Assembly (NCBI GenBank): GCA_034008185.1
Contig: CM067081.1
Span: 66,516,054 to 66,580,053 of the forward strand
Reading direction: 5' to 3'
From: Gorsachius magnificus
Lineage: Eukaryota > Chordata > Aves > Pelecaniformes > Ardeidae
DNA: 64,000 nucleotides
Below, one piece after another: positions 36,633-51,100 of the stretch. Numbering within the stretch: the first letter of the stretch is position 1; each line of letters starts with the position of its first letter. The notes under the pieces were generated by a model. It saw nothing but the letters and a program-made list of their open reading frames with translations. It was not told the DNA's origin and searched no databases. The position numbers and the translations under genes were made by a program.

Positions 36633-38496
36633 GTTTATGCAGCTAAAAGAACCGCATTCCCCCAGGAGTCCTAACGGTACGAGGAGCCCCAAGCCAATGA
36701 AGATGATGTGCCACTACATCTGTTCAGCGCGGTTATGTACATGCTGGGTCAGCTTACACTGGCCTGGCAAGAGGAGGCTTTAAGAGAGCCATGGACCATC
36801 AAGCGAGGGCAAATTTCACAGCCGAGGCAGGCTGATGTTTGTCACAACAACGACAAAGAGCAGTGTTTTTGCGGACTATTAGCCAGAGTTAATGTTTGCA
36901 GTAGCATGCTTTTTCATAAAGAAAGGGGTCAAATTAGGAGCATGGGCTACTGTATTTTCTTTCTTCAGCAGTTGGGGATCACAACACGCTCTTACCATGT
37001 AAATGAGGGGTGAAATAACAGATCCTTTTACACTGTTTTTTGAGCAGACAGGATTACAGCACAGATTGTGTTGTGAAACAAAGAATAGCTCCACAGGAGC
37101 CATGACTCTTCCTATGAATCATTCGGTTTCCCCTCTCCCCTTCCCATATACCCTTGCTTTTCGCAATTTTTCTTAAAGGTAAATATCTTCTGGATGGGAA
37201 TGCCATGCTAGCTGAATGGCTGGACTTAGAAATGGCTAAAGTTGGCTGTTTACTAGCTGTGATTTTATTTAATAAGTAGTGACTGATAATGGTTATTTGC
37301 CTTCCTACTTGGAGACAGAAAATACACTTTAAACATAAGCATAAGCATTGTCAAAATTATAAACATACCCTTCCCCTAAAGTGATAAATAGAAATAAAAG
37401 TCATAATACACCTCCAATACCAGGAAAGAAATCAGGGTGGAGGGCCTGGAGAGATGTGGTATATGTTTTTCTGTGCAATGTTATGTTAACAACAGCTATG
37501 AGTGAAGAGAAATTACATATGGAGCCATGCTGACATTTAGAGGAACCGTTGTGGAGAACTTGAAATATATAACAGAGAAAATAAGAGATTTGGAGTTAAA
37601 AGGTTACATCACATCAAGAAATGAAAGGAAACAAGTGTTCATGGTAATACAGGTGGAGAGAGGATAACAGGTGCGCCTAAGATCTGCTTGGAGAGCATTA
37701 ATGGACATTGTTTCCCTGTAACTTCCAGTGGGGGATTCATCAAATACTCCCTGATGAGTGTTTCAAAATGAGTGCTTCTTTTTGTGCATCCAAGGTGCTC
37801 TGTTCATACTCCCAAGGGCTGGTTTTGCTCCCTGGAACAAAGCAGGAGCAGTCATGAGCCTGCCCTGATTTGCACTGCCCGGAGTAGACTTTTTGGTCTG
37901 AGCCTAACATCCAGTGGTTTACAACACAAAGCAATGACAATATCTTATTTTTCCTGACCCTCTATCCATCCTGGGAACAGGGACACAGCAGCCAGATCAG
38001 CTGTATAGAACAGAAAGATAATTTTAAGCAAGAAAAATGCTATTGAGCTGCTGAAGCGGATCTGTCTCTCCTGCAACGCTCAGTGGCTGGCCCTGATCTG
38101 GCCCGAGGTACATTCACTTGCAGTAACATTGACAGACATTATGTGTCACATATCACTTCACAGTAATTTCATGGATTCAGCAATTATTTCACTAATGTTT
38201 TGTTTCAGGTCTTCAGAAGTGTCTAAGTGTCCAAATTTGATTTTTTCATGCATATAAGTAGTCTTGAGAAGCTGTGGCACTTTTGTACAAAAGATGATGC
38301 TGCGGGAGCTCACTGCAGGATGAATATCTGCTATAAATATTATTCCTGTGTTTGTGCTCATTAAAATGTGAAAAGCTAATATTTGAATGCACACATTTAT
38401 TCCAGGTATTTTTCTGGGAAAGTATTTTTTCAAATTACTTTTACTTATCGAGATGCTGTTGACTTATGAATTGGCAATGAACAAGTGAAAATTCCT
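36633..38496. other. Non-coding interval
   Basis: No gene or clear repeat is seen after the CR1 end. Confidence 0.5.
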
Positions 38497-38588
38497 ATGA
38501 AAAAGGAAAAGGAAAAAGGGAAAGAAGAAAGGAGAGGAGAGGTGAGGAGAAGAATAGGAAAAGGAGAAGAAAAAGAAGAGAAAGAAAT
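38497..38588. repeat. Polypurine GGAAA/GGAGA tract
   Basis: This is about 90 bases of nearly pure A and G in irregular GGAAAA, GGAGA and AAGAAG units. It is simple repeat DNA with triplex potential. Confidence 0.9.
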
Positions 38589-39554
38589 CTAACACATAGA
38601 GGAGTGCCTTAAAACATGCTAAGGACTGGTCACAGGAAAATCACAAAGTAGGTACGGCTTTAGGTAGAAGATACAGTCACAAACAAGACACTCAACTTGT
38701 TAAAAGACATTTCTAAGTGCTTATGCTTCTAAAGTACCATCTCCGAAAGAAAACAAGATTTTCCTTTTAGTAAGTCCATAGCACATCAAGGCTGATCAAT
38801 TTGTTAACGTGAACGTTTGAGAGAAGAGAGATTACAGCAATGTAGGTTCTGTCACGTGCATGAAAGTAGTTGGGCTAGACTAAAAGTATTGTAAAACGCT
38901 GTGTGAGCTCAACTTCATAGACAAAATCCGTATGGTTGGCGGGGGGGCGCTTTGTGATCATGGAATTGAGGACTGTGAGGGTGCGAGCCCACTCGGGTTA
39001 GGACGGGTTTTGTTGCTGGTTTTGTGAATGCAGGTTTAACTGCACACGCAGCCCCAGGAACCCCGTGTTCCCGGGCAGACTGGGGAGAGAAGCTTCGCCA
39101 TTGCGTGAGTATTAACTGTTTCGCTAAGAAAATCCAGTGAGGGCTTTTGGGCAGGAAAATTGCAGGATTTAGCCCAAATGTGAGGAATTTTTGGGTCCCT
39201 GGTTAATGATGATCTGCTTTGTTACAGCAGCGGAAACAGTGCTAGACAAAAAGAGACAGCTCTTGTGCTGAAGAGTTTGCACCCTTCCTGTTAATCTATT
39301 TGTATTCTTCCTCCTTAAAATTAGCCACTGCTTATAAAGTATCCACAATAAGTCCAAACAGTGGGATGGAGACAGAGATTGACTAAGTGAAACCTGCCCT
39401 AAGTGTGCACCCAAGAGATCAACAGAAATCAATTTGTCTTGCAGAGGTAGGTGGTTATACAGAAAAGCTGAGAAAAAAAATCATACTGGAAGCCACGGCA
39501 ACACTTTCAAGTGGGAAAATTGGGGGTTGCCTCCTGCATATGCCCTTGCTACCG
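38589..39554. other. Non-coding interval with small CpG cluster
   Basis: The stretch from about 38930 to 39135 holds an isolated cluster of CG dinucleotides (GGGGCGCTTTG, GGGTGCGAGCC, CTTCGCCATTGCGTG) in AT-rich surroundings and could be regulatory. No gene is seen. Confidence 0.45.
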
Positions 39555-39587
39555 GTGCGCGCGTGCGTGTGTGCGTGCACGCGTGTG
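39555..39587. repeat. 33-bp alternating purine-pyrimidine (Z-DNA-prone) tract
   Basis: GTGCGCGCGTGCGTGTGTGC continues in perfect alternation to 39587 and includes several CG steps. Tracts of this type favour Z-DNA under negative supercoiling. It overlaps an AP-1 motif TGAGTCA at 39586-39592. Confidence 0.9.
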
Positions 39588-39592
39588 AGTCA

Positions 39593-39672
39593 CAGAGGGA
39601 GACGGGGAGTGGAAGGGAGAGAACAAGAGAAAGAGGGGGGGAAGAAAAAAGGAGGAAAAGAGAAATCACTAG
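39593..39672. repeat. Polypurine GAGA-rich tract
   Basis: Mostly A and G over about 80 bases directly beside the Z-DNA-prone tract, including AGAGGGGGGGAAG. This is simple repeat DNA. Confidence 0.85.
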
Positions 39673-41929
39673 AGACATGCAGATGCAAAAGCACAATGGT
39701 TGAATTAAATTATTTTGAGCTTTCCGTACGGCTTACATAATTCTCAAGAAGAAGAAAATAAAGCCATAATTTATGCACAGTTCTCCCTAGCAAGTAAGAA
39801 AAAAAAAAAGAAGTTATTTTTACAACCCCCTATATTGATTGTATTTTTAGAACACTTTCTAAAATAAGTGGAGAATTCAATCCTACTCTCTGAGGCATGT
39901 CAATTTGTGCCCACATAGTGGATGGAAAGATTGAACCCTAAGTGCAGATCATGACATTCTGCTGTGATAAAAGCTGTTTCTGTTTGCTTTAACACTCATG
40001 CATAGTGGTAAATGCCACCTGTGACACATTGGGATAAGTATAACTATCTCTATTGCATTCAGCGATTGCTATACACTGAAAGTTGTTTCTGAAAGTTACC
40101 CGACTCTTTCTACTTGGATAACTTAATTTTCCTCAAGTGTTTTAAGACAGAAGAAGGCAGTCAAGCTATAGATGCAAATAAATTTCACTTGCCAGGAGCT
40201 TTTTTCAGCACATGATGCAAATTAATAAAAATGATTACATCTTAACAGAAAATCAGTCTGTGATCTCCTTAGGCATGTGTCTGTTTCTAACCCTGTTCAG
40301 GAGAAGCCTTGAACTCTTGCTTAGACCTTTCTTAACTCTGCCTGTAGGCATGGCTTAATCAGCACTATGGCAAATATCTGTTCACCCAACCACTGCCCAC
40401 TGTATGTTCTTATGCGTGTAAAGGGTGCGTATATATTAATAATCATGATCTGGGCAGAAAAGCATCCTTCAGCCTACTCTTTTCATTGCCTCCCAGACAC
40501 CGGTCTCTTCTCTTACCATCAAATGAACTTGTTTCCACTATTATTTAAGTTGCTGTGGCTATGAGGGCAGAACCAGAAACTGCCAGAACCATCTAAACCA
40601 ATGAAAATCTGTTGCTCAGGAAACCTGAACATGTCTCACAACACTGCCTTCCCAGAGGTAAGGGCTATAAGATTGCTACGCTGCCCGTGGCATATTTCTT
40701 CTTGGATGGTGTGGAAGCTCAAAGAGGGCAGCAAGGAGGCAGACTGCCTTCCCATGAAAACTTGTGCAACTTTTCCAACTGTCTCGTCATCCTCCAGGTG
40801 TGCCTTGCTTCAGGAAGCTGTTCACTACCGCGGACCTCCCAGGGAAATCTGTGTACATGTTGTTGATTGACTTCTGTGGCTACTATAGATATTATTTGTT
40901 AATCTGCTTTTTGGGTGGGGAACCAGCTGTCCTGTTTGTCTGGGAACTCACACGCCGAGGTTCTGGTCCGTACATGGAACTCCTGGACACAATGCCAGCC
41001 TGTGTATTACAAATTACCTGGCAGGACCAAACTCTCTTCTTCTCTAGCTGTGCTGGCTGTCCAGGTCCCTGTCTGCCATAAGGATGAAGAACTCTCAGGT
41101 TCCAACTCCAAAAATTATTCCTGCTCCCTTCTCTGTGCTGCAACCCACGCTGGCCTCGTTTTGAAGCTTGCTGGATAATGGATGTGAGCAGCTAAAGTTT
41201 CCTTCATCTGTAAGATAATGTGCCCTTTCTAATATTAATTTCTAAAGGACCCTAAGCTCCTTAGCAATTCAATAAATCCAGGTGGGCACTAAAAAAATAA
41301 GTCGGTATTGACAGGCCCTCTGATAATAATAAATAAGTGAAAAGGGCTGCTTGTTAAAATTTTTCTGAGGGAACTATTTTTGTCCTTGGGCAACATTTTG
41401 TTACTCTGCTTGCATGCCTCAGTGTGTTTCCTGCTGAGCTGGCTATATACTTCTATATAGATACAACAATACATATGCACGCATGCATTATCTATATATC
41501 TCTTGTTTGCTAAACCTGAAGTAATTTATGTAATTATACACATAATGTATTTTATCCAAATACACAAAGAAGATTTTTTCTTAAATGCCACTTAGGATCT
41601 AGATTTAACTTAAACCACTACTTAGTCTATCTTCTTTAATAGGATACTAAAAAGGAATTTTATGACAACATTATCAGTAGCATTTTGCTGATAATTAGAA
41701 TAACAATAATAATACTGAGATATTTTTTCAGTAATAATGGTGTTATTAATGAGATTTTTATGAAAGACAGACTTCCTTTAGTATAATTATGAAAATTGAT
41801 CTTTTGCATTTTACTTATTCACTGAAATCAGATAAGTGGCTTAACTACATGTATTATTTCTAATAAATATTCAAAAGAATGCATTTAAACAAGGCACCTC
41901 ATTCTATTCTTGCTCATATTCCTTGCATT
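39673..41929. other. Non-coding interval
   Basis: No gene is recognised. Open frames around 40600-41180 exist on both strands but match nothing I know. Confidence 0.45.
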
Positions 41930-42180
41930 TAAATAAAAGTGTAATTGCTCTGCTTTTTTAAACTGCTAGTTTGGATTAGCTGTCTAACCTGTACAGTGTA
42001 GCTGTTTGCTGTTTGCATTTTTAATAGCTTTATTACCATTTGGTGAAGCCTTAATTTCTCACTCCCTTGAAGAGTCCTGCCTTTAAGTCAGCTCTACAAT
42101 TTAACCAGCAATAATCTGTCAAGATAAGATAAAGACCTACACCAGATGAAATGCAGTATTTTTGTGTAGCATTCTGTCAT
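41930..42180. promoter_or_regulatory. Candidate conserved non-coding element
   Basis: This AT-rich, non-repetitive block contains TTTGGATTAGCTGTC, TTTTAATAGCTTTATTACC, CAGCAATAATCTGTC and AAGATAAGATAAAG, which are homeodomain- and GATA-like motifs. The call is weak and based on motif content only. Confidence 0.22.
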
Positions 42181-45100
42181 TGTTAAAGGAAAGATCTGAG
42201 TATGTCAAAATGTAACACCTGAAAGTTTAATAAACTTTGTAGCATAATTTTACAGTTCACATTTTAAAATAAATTGTTCTAGAATACATTAGCTTGTTCA
42301 CTAGTGAAATCAGTTAAATATCTATATAAATATGTTTGGGTGAAGGGAGCCAGCAGTTTTTCAACAAGGATAAAAGTTCTTTCAGTTTTCAAGCCTCAGA
42401 TTAAGTCAATTCTGAAAATCCCTGCTTCAACTCGGTTCTATTAACTCTGCAGTTTCCTCATAACTCCTTCATAATACTTGGCCATAACATCACTGCAGAG
42501 GTTCATTAAATATTGCAAACATTCTTTTTTTGGGAGTTGCTAATAGTGAGGTAATTGAAGTGAAGCGTACTTAACTCCTCACTTTCAGGACTCACGTTGC
42601 TCTTCGAGTGTTCCTGTTTCTTTTCACATTCCCATTTCACTTATTCACGTGAGTGAGATGTTTTAAAAAAGAGGTCCTAAATGATGAGGTCTCAAATCCA
42701 CATTAGGGTAGAATAGGAACTGAACTGTTTCAGGCATACATGAACTAGTATATTACAAGAAAGAAGAACAAAGAATGAGTTTCAGAGTTCTACCTCACCT
42801 TATTCCACACGCCAATGGACATTAACATCTTTCATCTAACCAGGCATATTCAATGAAAAGGGGAGAAGCGTGGGCTCTGTGAGCTACTCCTGAGTCCATG
42901 AGAGTAGATCCAGGGTCAGATACGTGGTCAGGGTGGGAAGACCAGAGCGTTGTGCATGGGAGTATTTGGGCACCCTTCTGTCCAAATCCAGCACCCCTAT
43001 GTCCCCTGGGCATGTGCTGTGATCTTTTGCTGCACAACCCTGGAAGGGAAGGAGCTTTAGGGTTGCATACTCAAGATTTTAGATTTGGTTTTTGAGTAAC
43101 TGAATTCTTACAACTACTTTATTTTTTATTTTTTTTTTAGTAAAAAGGTGCAGTCAGGTAAAAAGCCTGTGCTGGCAGCTCAGTTTGCAGACATTCAGCT
43201 CAGCTGACTCCTTGGGCTCAAGATGTTCTCTCTCTCCACAGTGACCCACACTCCCCTCTTAGGCTGGTTAAACTTTCCCAGGGCAGCTTTGCTAAAACAT
43301 ACACTTCCATGAAATGGTTCCATTCTGATGAACCACCATTCTGCAGTGAAAAAAACCTGTTTTGCTGGCAAATTTTTCAAGCTGTTTAACTTCAGTATTC
43401 CATCTTCCTGGGCTAGTTCTGCACTGACCTATATTAAGAAGCAGCACAAAATGCTCTTTTGGAGGGCTCTGAAGGTTTGCACCACAGACCCTGTATTAAT
43501 TACAAATATCATAGTACAGTGTATTTCTGTTTCTCACAGTCAGTGAACTTTGCAATTATGAACTGCAGAGCCATCACTGAATAGACTTTGACTTATGAGA
43601 ACCAGGCTCTGCCTGAAACTGCAAAGGTTATTAATAAGTTAGCTCTGCTTTGATATAAACTTGATAGTTTTGTGAGCCTTAGTTATTAGTTACGAGGAAC
43701 AGAATCCAATTTTTAGAACAAAAAGGAAAGATATAGCGGCAATAAATATATCCACTGTGCGCTTCATCAAACATGCTGCTGTCAGAAAATCTGTGCAGTT
43801 TGAAGGTTAAGGCCATAAGACTATTTCGTATTGCTCACATGAGAAAGGCCCATAGGATGTGGTCTTTTCAGGAAGAGCCCTGAGATACAAACCTCACATT
43901 TAAGAAATCGGTGAGTCTGAAATTAGGCTCCTAAGTCTATTAAGGACCTAAAAAAATGTTTGAGACTTAAAAAATATTCAGTAGTGGTCGCTACTTCATG
44001 GCAACCATGGAAGGCAGCTCAGTAATAGTCATTACCCCTATTCCGTGAACAGTAGGACATGGTAAGTTAAGAGCAATTCTAGCACTAATGAGTGTTGGAG
44101 AATTTTCCCATGATAGTGATGCTGATTCCTGGCCTGGCTTATAGCTGCTAAAATGCATTTTAAAGGAAGCTCAAAATATGTAAGTATTTTCTAATTTGAC
44201 CTTGCTGGGTGACCAGTGGGATTTTTTCTACATGGATATTTGTGAGTTGAAAATGGGAACAAAGACAGCTTACAAACAACATCACAAACCCATAGCCTGT
44301 GAAAAATCATGAGAAAGTCTGCAGCAGGCGCAGCCCTTCGCAAATGCTGAGTGTCTGTCTGTCTGCTTGAAGTATACTTACTACAAGCACAGGTCCCCAT
44401 TCAACAAAGCATTTAATAACATTCTTAAGTCTACACTTGTGCTTAAGGCCTGGTCTGTGACTCAAGGACTTTTTGGAATTGCAAGCAGACATTCCTACAC
44501 TCTGTCTCTTTCTGGGAGATACAGTTTAGACCGGGGGAAAGGGTTCTTTGGCGGCTGAATTAAAGCAGCTCACAAGACCATGAAACACATGTAGGCAAAA
44601 GAGCTCATCTGCCAGCATCAAGGGCCAGGAGTTCAGCATCTATTGCACAGAGGCTTGAAGCTGTGTGAAGATGTCCCTCTTCCAGCTGTACTAAGTGAAA
44701 GCCTCATGGTGTTGAGATGCTGATCCCTGACCACCACAGGAGGCTGGTGCTTCAGTAGCTCTGGCTGTGTGAACAAAACACTTTGGCAGAAAGCAACCAG
44801 GTTAGTGCCAGCTGCCAAACTCCTCCAGGATAACCCAGGCAGCTTTGCCCTCAGAACAGCAACAATGGTGACCTCCAGGAACAGGCTGGTGACACCAGCT
44901 GGTACAGCTCTCTCTGCACAGTAAATATCGAATTTTAACCTGATTGTTTTCTTCACTGTCTGAAGTAAGGCACGGATACAAACATCTCTTCAGACTAGTG
45001 GCCCAAGCCTACATCAACCTGGGCAAGCATTTATACAAGCATGAATCGAGACAGAAGGAAGGGCAGGTAGAGTCTCCCACCGAGCAGGAGGACTGATGAG

Positions 45101-48100
45101 CCTGACAGAGCTGAAGCCAGATGGACTTCAAACGTGCTGAAAAGCCTTCCTGAACTGCAACCTTACAGCTGCTATCTCAACCTGGTCTCAAAACAGGACG
45201 TCACATCCCATGTTTTAGACAATTCTCTCCATACCAAAACAATCTGAATTTGAGACTAGCCCAGGCTGGACACACGTACATTTGAGCTTAATCTAATGGA
45301 CTCCTTGTTTTTGTGTCTCATGTAATTTTTTATTTTTTAAATAGTAGGAGCACTGCCCCACATGTGTGTGATATGAGGGCAAGTGTCAATTAAAGGTGTG
45401 AAAAATGATTACAGCAAAAGGCTCTAACTAAAATAACCGCAGAGAAGCCAAGAGCCTCATCATTTGATAACGAGTTCATTCAGAAAATCACAAGGCAGTG
45501 TGACAGCTGGAGTGAGGGAAGACTTGTGGCAATATTTTTTTAAGAATTGCATGTTGAAAAAATAATAATAAACATTAACAATGTTTTTGTCGTGGGTTTT
45601 TTTTTTTCTTTCCCATGACATCAACAATGGTACTCTGGTCACAAGCCAAAACCTGACAAAGGTCCAAGGTTGAAAAGGGTTTCTTTGAGCCTGTCTTCCT
45701 GGTATAATTATTGTAGGTTCAGAGGAACCAGATCTGGAGTGTTGTAAAACTCAACACAATGAACTTGACAGACAGCCAGATTTCTGTTTTCAGCCAGTTT
45801 AGGGTTACTATAATCTCATTATTATGCTTGAAAGACGACAAGTAATAGAATCTCAGGTAGCCGTTCTGTCTTTACTCAGCTGCATCTTCTCTTTTATGCC
45901 GATTTCCCTTGATTACCTGAACTAGTGAGGCTCGGTTTTCAACCACTTATCTTCCAGAAATAATCATCTGATCAGCCTTGCAAGGTTCTCACTGCACTCA
46001 ACAGTTTTAATGGGTCAAGCGTTAAATTAACCCTTTAACCATATCCCAGGAGAATACAAAACTTATTAAAAAACAATTTACTATTCAGTCATTGTTAACT
46101 TTGCAGAGGAGGAGTTCCTTAACCAGCTTTGCTTGTTGTTCCCTCCACTCATGTCCCATTTTACTGCATCTTTGCCCTTACTAACACACAAAATCTGTTT
46201 AAAGCTTTTGCCTAAGGAAACATTCTTCTGGTTTCTTACTTCTACAGAAGCATAAAACGAATCCACAGGAAAAGTGGTGTTTATCTTTCGTTCTATTTTA
46301 AAGCAACTTTTTACAAAGGTTAAATGAAATTTTCCATCTATGGAAAAACACATCTGCAAAAGCCTGACTCATGTCAGTCGATATTGTATCACATACAGAA
46401 TTGTAAGGCTCACAAAACTCTTACGGACCCATCTATGCGATGGGAAGGGTTTGCAACTCTCTCTGATACAAGAGAGTACTTGCACCAGCCTCAGCTACAG
46501 CAGGGGATCAACCAAGCAAGAAGTTGCTTATCTATGCGATGGGAGGGTGCACTGACCCAATTTGCTTACTCCTGTAGATCTGTGTTGGTGTGCAGAGCCG
46601 CCATCAGCTGTGCTGCGGCTTCCAGCCTCCCCAGAAAATTCTGGAGTCCCCTCTGGGTGGAGGCTGGAGGCAGGAGCCCAAGCAATGCTCTCTGGCTTCA
46701 TCCTTCCCCAGGACAGTACACAGCCAGAAGAAATGCCTCCTGCCCTGACTCATCCCAAATCTGGCGAAACTGAGGGAGGTGCAAGAGGATGTGGCTCTGA
46801 AGAAGCAGCCTTGGCAAAGCTTCTCCTAGGAGTAGGCCTGCACCATCAGGAGGAACTTGAACAAGAGGGAGGTGGCATCAGTGGCTGTACCAGACCTTAG
46901 TTGTTCTTGTGAAGCCAAGGCCCCCTGCACACAAGAACTATCATAGCAGAGCAGCCTATCCATTCCACAAAGGGGCAAACTCTCCCTTTCAGCAATACTC
47001 CAAGAGCAAAAAGAGGTGAGAGCAGAAGTATTTAGTGCAAGCCAAGGCCAGAAAGAGTCTCAATTTACTAGCTGTTATGAATGAGGGGTGTGATACATCC
47101 CAGCACTGCTTTTTGCAACGACAGCATAGCAGAGATGCCCAGGGTGTAGATCTAGCCTTGCTATCTTCAACCGATTCTTGCTCACACAAAATTCTCACTG
47201 CCGTTCACAGGGGTATTGCCAGGAAATTATTTGAATGAAAGATGGATTTTTTTACAGAGAAATCTCATACAACACTTTCATCACCTTTAGTTTGTACAAT
47301 CCCATCTAATCGTCGATGACAACTGGAACTGCTTAAGGGGCTTTACTAGCTCAGGTTAGTAGTCATCAAAGCCATATTAGGACTATAAAATCTACTGTGT
47401 ATGTTAGTCATTACACGTCTGTATAAAAGTAATGTGGTGATTTCAGTCTCTTCATTGGTCCTCTACAGTGGAGGAAAGAAAGAAGAAACAGTGCTTAAGC
47501 ATTAGATGGTGTGATGATTTTGGGTATATGGGCTTTTAAGAGGAATCTAGGATGAACCCCCAGGCCCTTACACAAAAGAGGGAAGAGCCAGTGCCAAGGA
47601 CGTTGAGCACGGCCAGCCTGCTGGGCAGGGCATTGCCCATAGTTAGCCAAGAGAAACACCATAAATATGAACACATACTGGGGTTCAGCCCTCTGCAAAA
47701 CTTCGGGATCTTGCTGGTGTCTGCAGTGAAGGTGTCTTGTTGTCTCCAAAGTCCTCCCATGGTGAGGCACATTTCTTATAAAAATTTTATTCTATTCTAT
47801 TAAAGCTCATTGCTTCTTCTCTTCAAAATACAGACATTAGAGAAGACACAGTGGTGACCTTTCCGCATGATTCCTTGTGGGCAGGATCTTCCCCCAGGAC
47901 ACCAAGTGTCAGGGTTCAGTGAATCCCTCAGCTTGCAAGTGTTTAGGCTCAGATCTCCTCCCTACCAGTTCTTTAATCACCAGTCCGCAATCAGGTGTTC
48001 TTCAAGCAGAAAGGCAGCAAGCAGGAAAAGTTATCTCAAGAGATATTTTTCCCCAGTAATTACTACAAGTATGTGTTTGTCTGGAGCTTTACATGTGAGT

Positions 48101-51100
48101 AGTGCTTGGGAGTCACATCTTTGACCAGTTTCTGTTCCAGCTCTACTGACAAATACCTGAGACCAACCAATTTTGTACATATACTGAAGGCAGAATTTCC
48201 CTGAAGAAAAATGGCAATGAAAACATAAAATTAGATGTTAAAAAAGGCACAATGACAAATTGCCACAAATGAAACTAAAAAGAAGAGGCAAGATTCGGTT
48301 TCCAAACAGAGGCACACAGTGTTGCTTCGTGGTATTTCCCCTAGTCTTTGGTCAACCATTTTAGATGCCAGTGTCAGATGTTGGCAGACATGTTAGAAAG
48401 CCTCTGAGATACCTATACCCCCCCGTAGTGGCAGATGGAGGCAAATAAAGACACACTCTGCATGCCTAAAGTAGCTCTAAACATTTCTATTTAGGCAACT
48501 GAATCCCACGCCTTGATTTTTTTGCCTTTGATACCAGATCCTTATTTTTTTTAATATTAAATTAATACCTTTAATTTTTTTTTCCCATCAGTACTACTGC
48601 TGCATATCCTCCCACAAAAAAATGAACACATTCCTGTAAGATCAGCAGGAAGTAGAGGTTTGCATGGACTCCACGTCAGTATATGAGAAAAGAGGAAAAT
48701 AGTAATGGGAAATTTAAATTAGTTCTGAAAGCAAATGAAATTCATTTAAATTTAAGAGGAAAACCAGATAATTTCCATTTATACTCTTCGACATATGAAT
48801 GATTAATAAAGAGAAAGGGCAGATTCAGGACAAAATAAAACAAAAGAGGAAAATGCTGCCATTTATAGGCCTTTATCAAAGCATGTTTATGAACAGCCAC
48901 ACTTCAATATGACTGGGTGATACAAAAAAATTATATCCAACTTCTCCTCAAGGCGCTAACATCTTTCCAAGCTTTCTGGAAGATTCTTGGGAGGATCTTA
49001 TTTGGTGTGTGTGTCCTGGATTCATCTGACCCAACCTGAACATCTGTAGCTCTTCACCCAAGGCTCCCTTTGTAGACAATGGAGAAAAATAGACATATCT
49101 AGGGAGAAATTTATCTGAATAATTTTAAATATGTAGTTTGAAGATGTACTTCAAAGATGCCTTGTGCCCATGAAGAATGTGGAAAAGGGACAAAGTCACA
49201 AAATATTTGTAGGGCCTTGGCCATGTCGGTCAAACTATGCAATTAGTAACATGTAAACTCCATTCAAGGGACCTTTTAAATTTCAGAGTCTGCTTTTCAG
49301 TAAAATTTCTAAGTAGAGATAATGCTCTGCTGGGAGACCACTGAGTCCATCCAGTTCTCCCAAAGGCATAAAACTCCTGAAACTTGTCAAATACAAGATT
49401 CTTATCTAAAGATTACCACAGTATAGCTCTGAGCGCCTTTGGATTAAAGGCCAATATCTTATTTGCTTTAGCTTGAACAAAGTTCCCTGTAATTTAAGGG
49501 AAATGCTTTGTAGTTAAAGAATAAAAAATGGCGGTAAACAGTACCCAAAAACTGTATTAAAAAGCCCTCCTGAAGAAGGGGTGATTTTCTAGTATATAAA
49601 GAATATAGATGCACTATAATACCTAATATGAAATCAGTGCAAAATCCTAGCGGTTTTAAAAGTGTTATCAAAATAAAAATATATTACAGTAGACAATGTG
49701 CAAATCAAGCATGATATTTCTGTTTTCTAAAACTAATTTTCTGCACACACAGAACTTTATCAAACTGAAAAGGCCTTCTGTAAGTCATCAGTGTTCCTTA
49801 GGTTTTTAAAAGGGTACAAGTTCTTACCTGCATAGCTGTATTGTAATTCACCTTGAAAAGCAAAATGGGTTAAAGGAAGTTTTTACTAAATTTAATTAAA
49901 TCCTTCCCACTGTTAAGACAAATCTATTAAGGATGAATAACCTGACAAATGATCAAAACATAACCAGGCAAATTATTTTTCATGAGTGGGGCTGATGGCA
50001 AATTCTGCTTGAATTGCTGGGCTCCCACAAAGATCACGGCTGCAAAAAATTTGTGTGCAAGATCTCTGAGTCAGAAGTCAGATTTCTGTCTATTTGTGTG
50101 GTATTTGTATGCTGAAGATCAAGTTGTCATACAAACAGGTAAAAACAGGGAGTGAAACCTTGGCCCTACTGAAGTTATAGCATTATTTCCAATTAGTAAT
50201 TTCTCATATCAAATGTAAGCTGCCTGAAAGTTGGCTGTCCAGACTAACCTACTTGCCTAAGCTGTTTCTATAACCAATGGACGTTGGAGGGCAATTTAAC
50301 CCCATCCTCAGATTGGTGTCTGAAATAGGTGGCACTGTTTCTCTCCATTGGCTATAGCAGAGGCAAAGATACCTGCCTTAGACTGGGCATCTGGCTGGCT
50401 GAAGCCATCATCTAGATGTCTGAAGACAGATAAGAGGGTCCCTATAATGGTACCATTTGCTATTAAGGTAATGTGAGTAGAAAACTATTTCAAAAACTCT
50501 CAGTGGAAGTTAGACATTCTTTGGGTGATGCTGGATTTTTTATATATCTGGCAGTTTCTTAGAAACTTTAGTGAATCAAAGAAAACTCTACACAAACCTT
50601 CCCATGTTCTCCCAGACACAAATACCCAATGACTCCGCTCATAGAGAGATGGCAGTGGAGGAAACAGATGGAGCTTTGCCTAGACTTTAAATCTGCTTAT
50701 CCTTAGTAAAGCCCCACCAGGCAGTGGGCTCAGGAGGTGAATCATTGTTGTGGGACCTGGGGATGTCTGCTCCACCCCTGTTTCTCCTGCTGACCTCCTG
50801 TGTGGCCTTGGGCAAACTGCTCCACCATGTGTTTCTTCACCCTGCTTGTGTCTGTGCAGGGGATGTCTGCGGGGCATTTTGCAGTCAGATGCAAGCAAGC
50901 TCTCTCCACACCCTGACCCAAAATGGCATGACCAAGATGATGTGGTGCCAAGCCTGAGGTAACATACCCAGGACCTCAGAAAGGCTCTTCAGCTCCGTCC
51001 TTGTGCTTTGTTAGCTGTAGTGAAACTGCTCCTTCTCTGCTCATGGCAGCAGCAGAGCCCAGATCCAGACAGACGTATCCACAGACTGTAACCACCTTCT

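Noticed and set aside
40600..41180. Overlapping open frames on both strands
   Set aside because: There is no family similarity, no consistent codon pattern and no splice context.
47510..47771. Block with TGTG...CACA ends, possible LTR
   Set aside because: The flanking bases (GATGG and TTTCT) are not duplicated, and no clear promoter or poly(A) signal order was seen.
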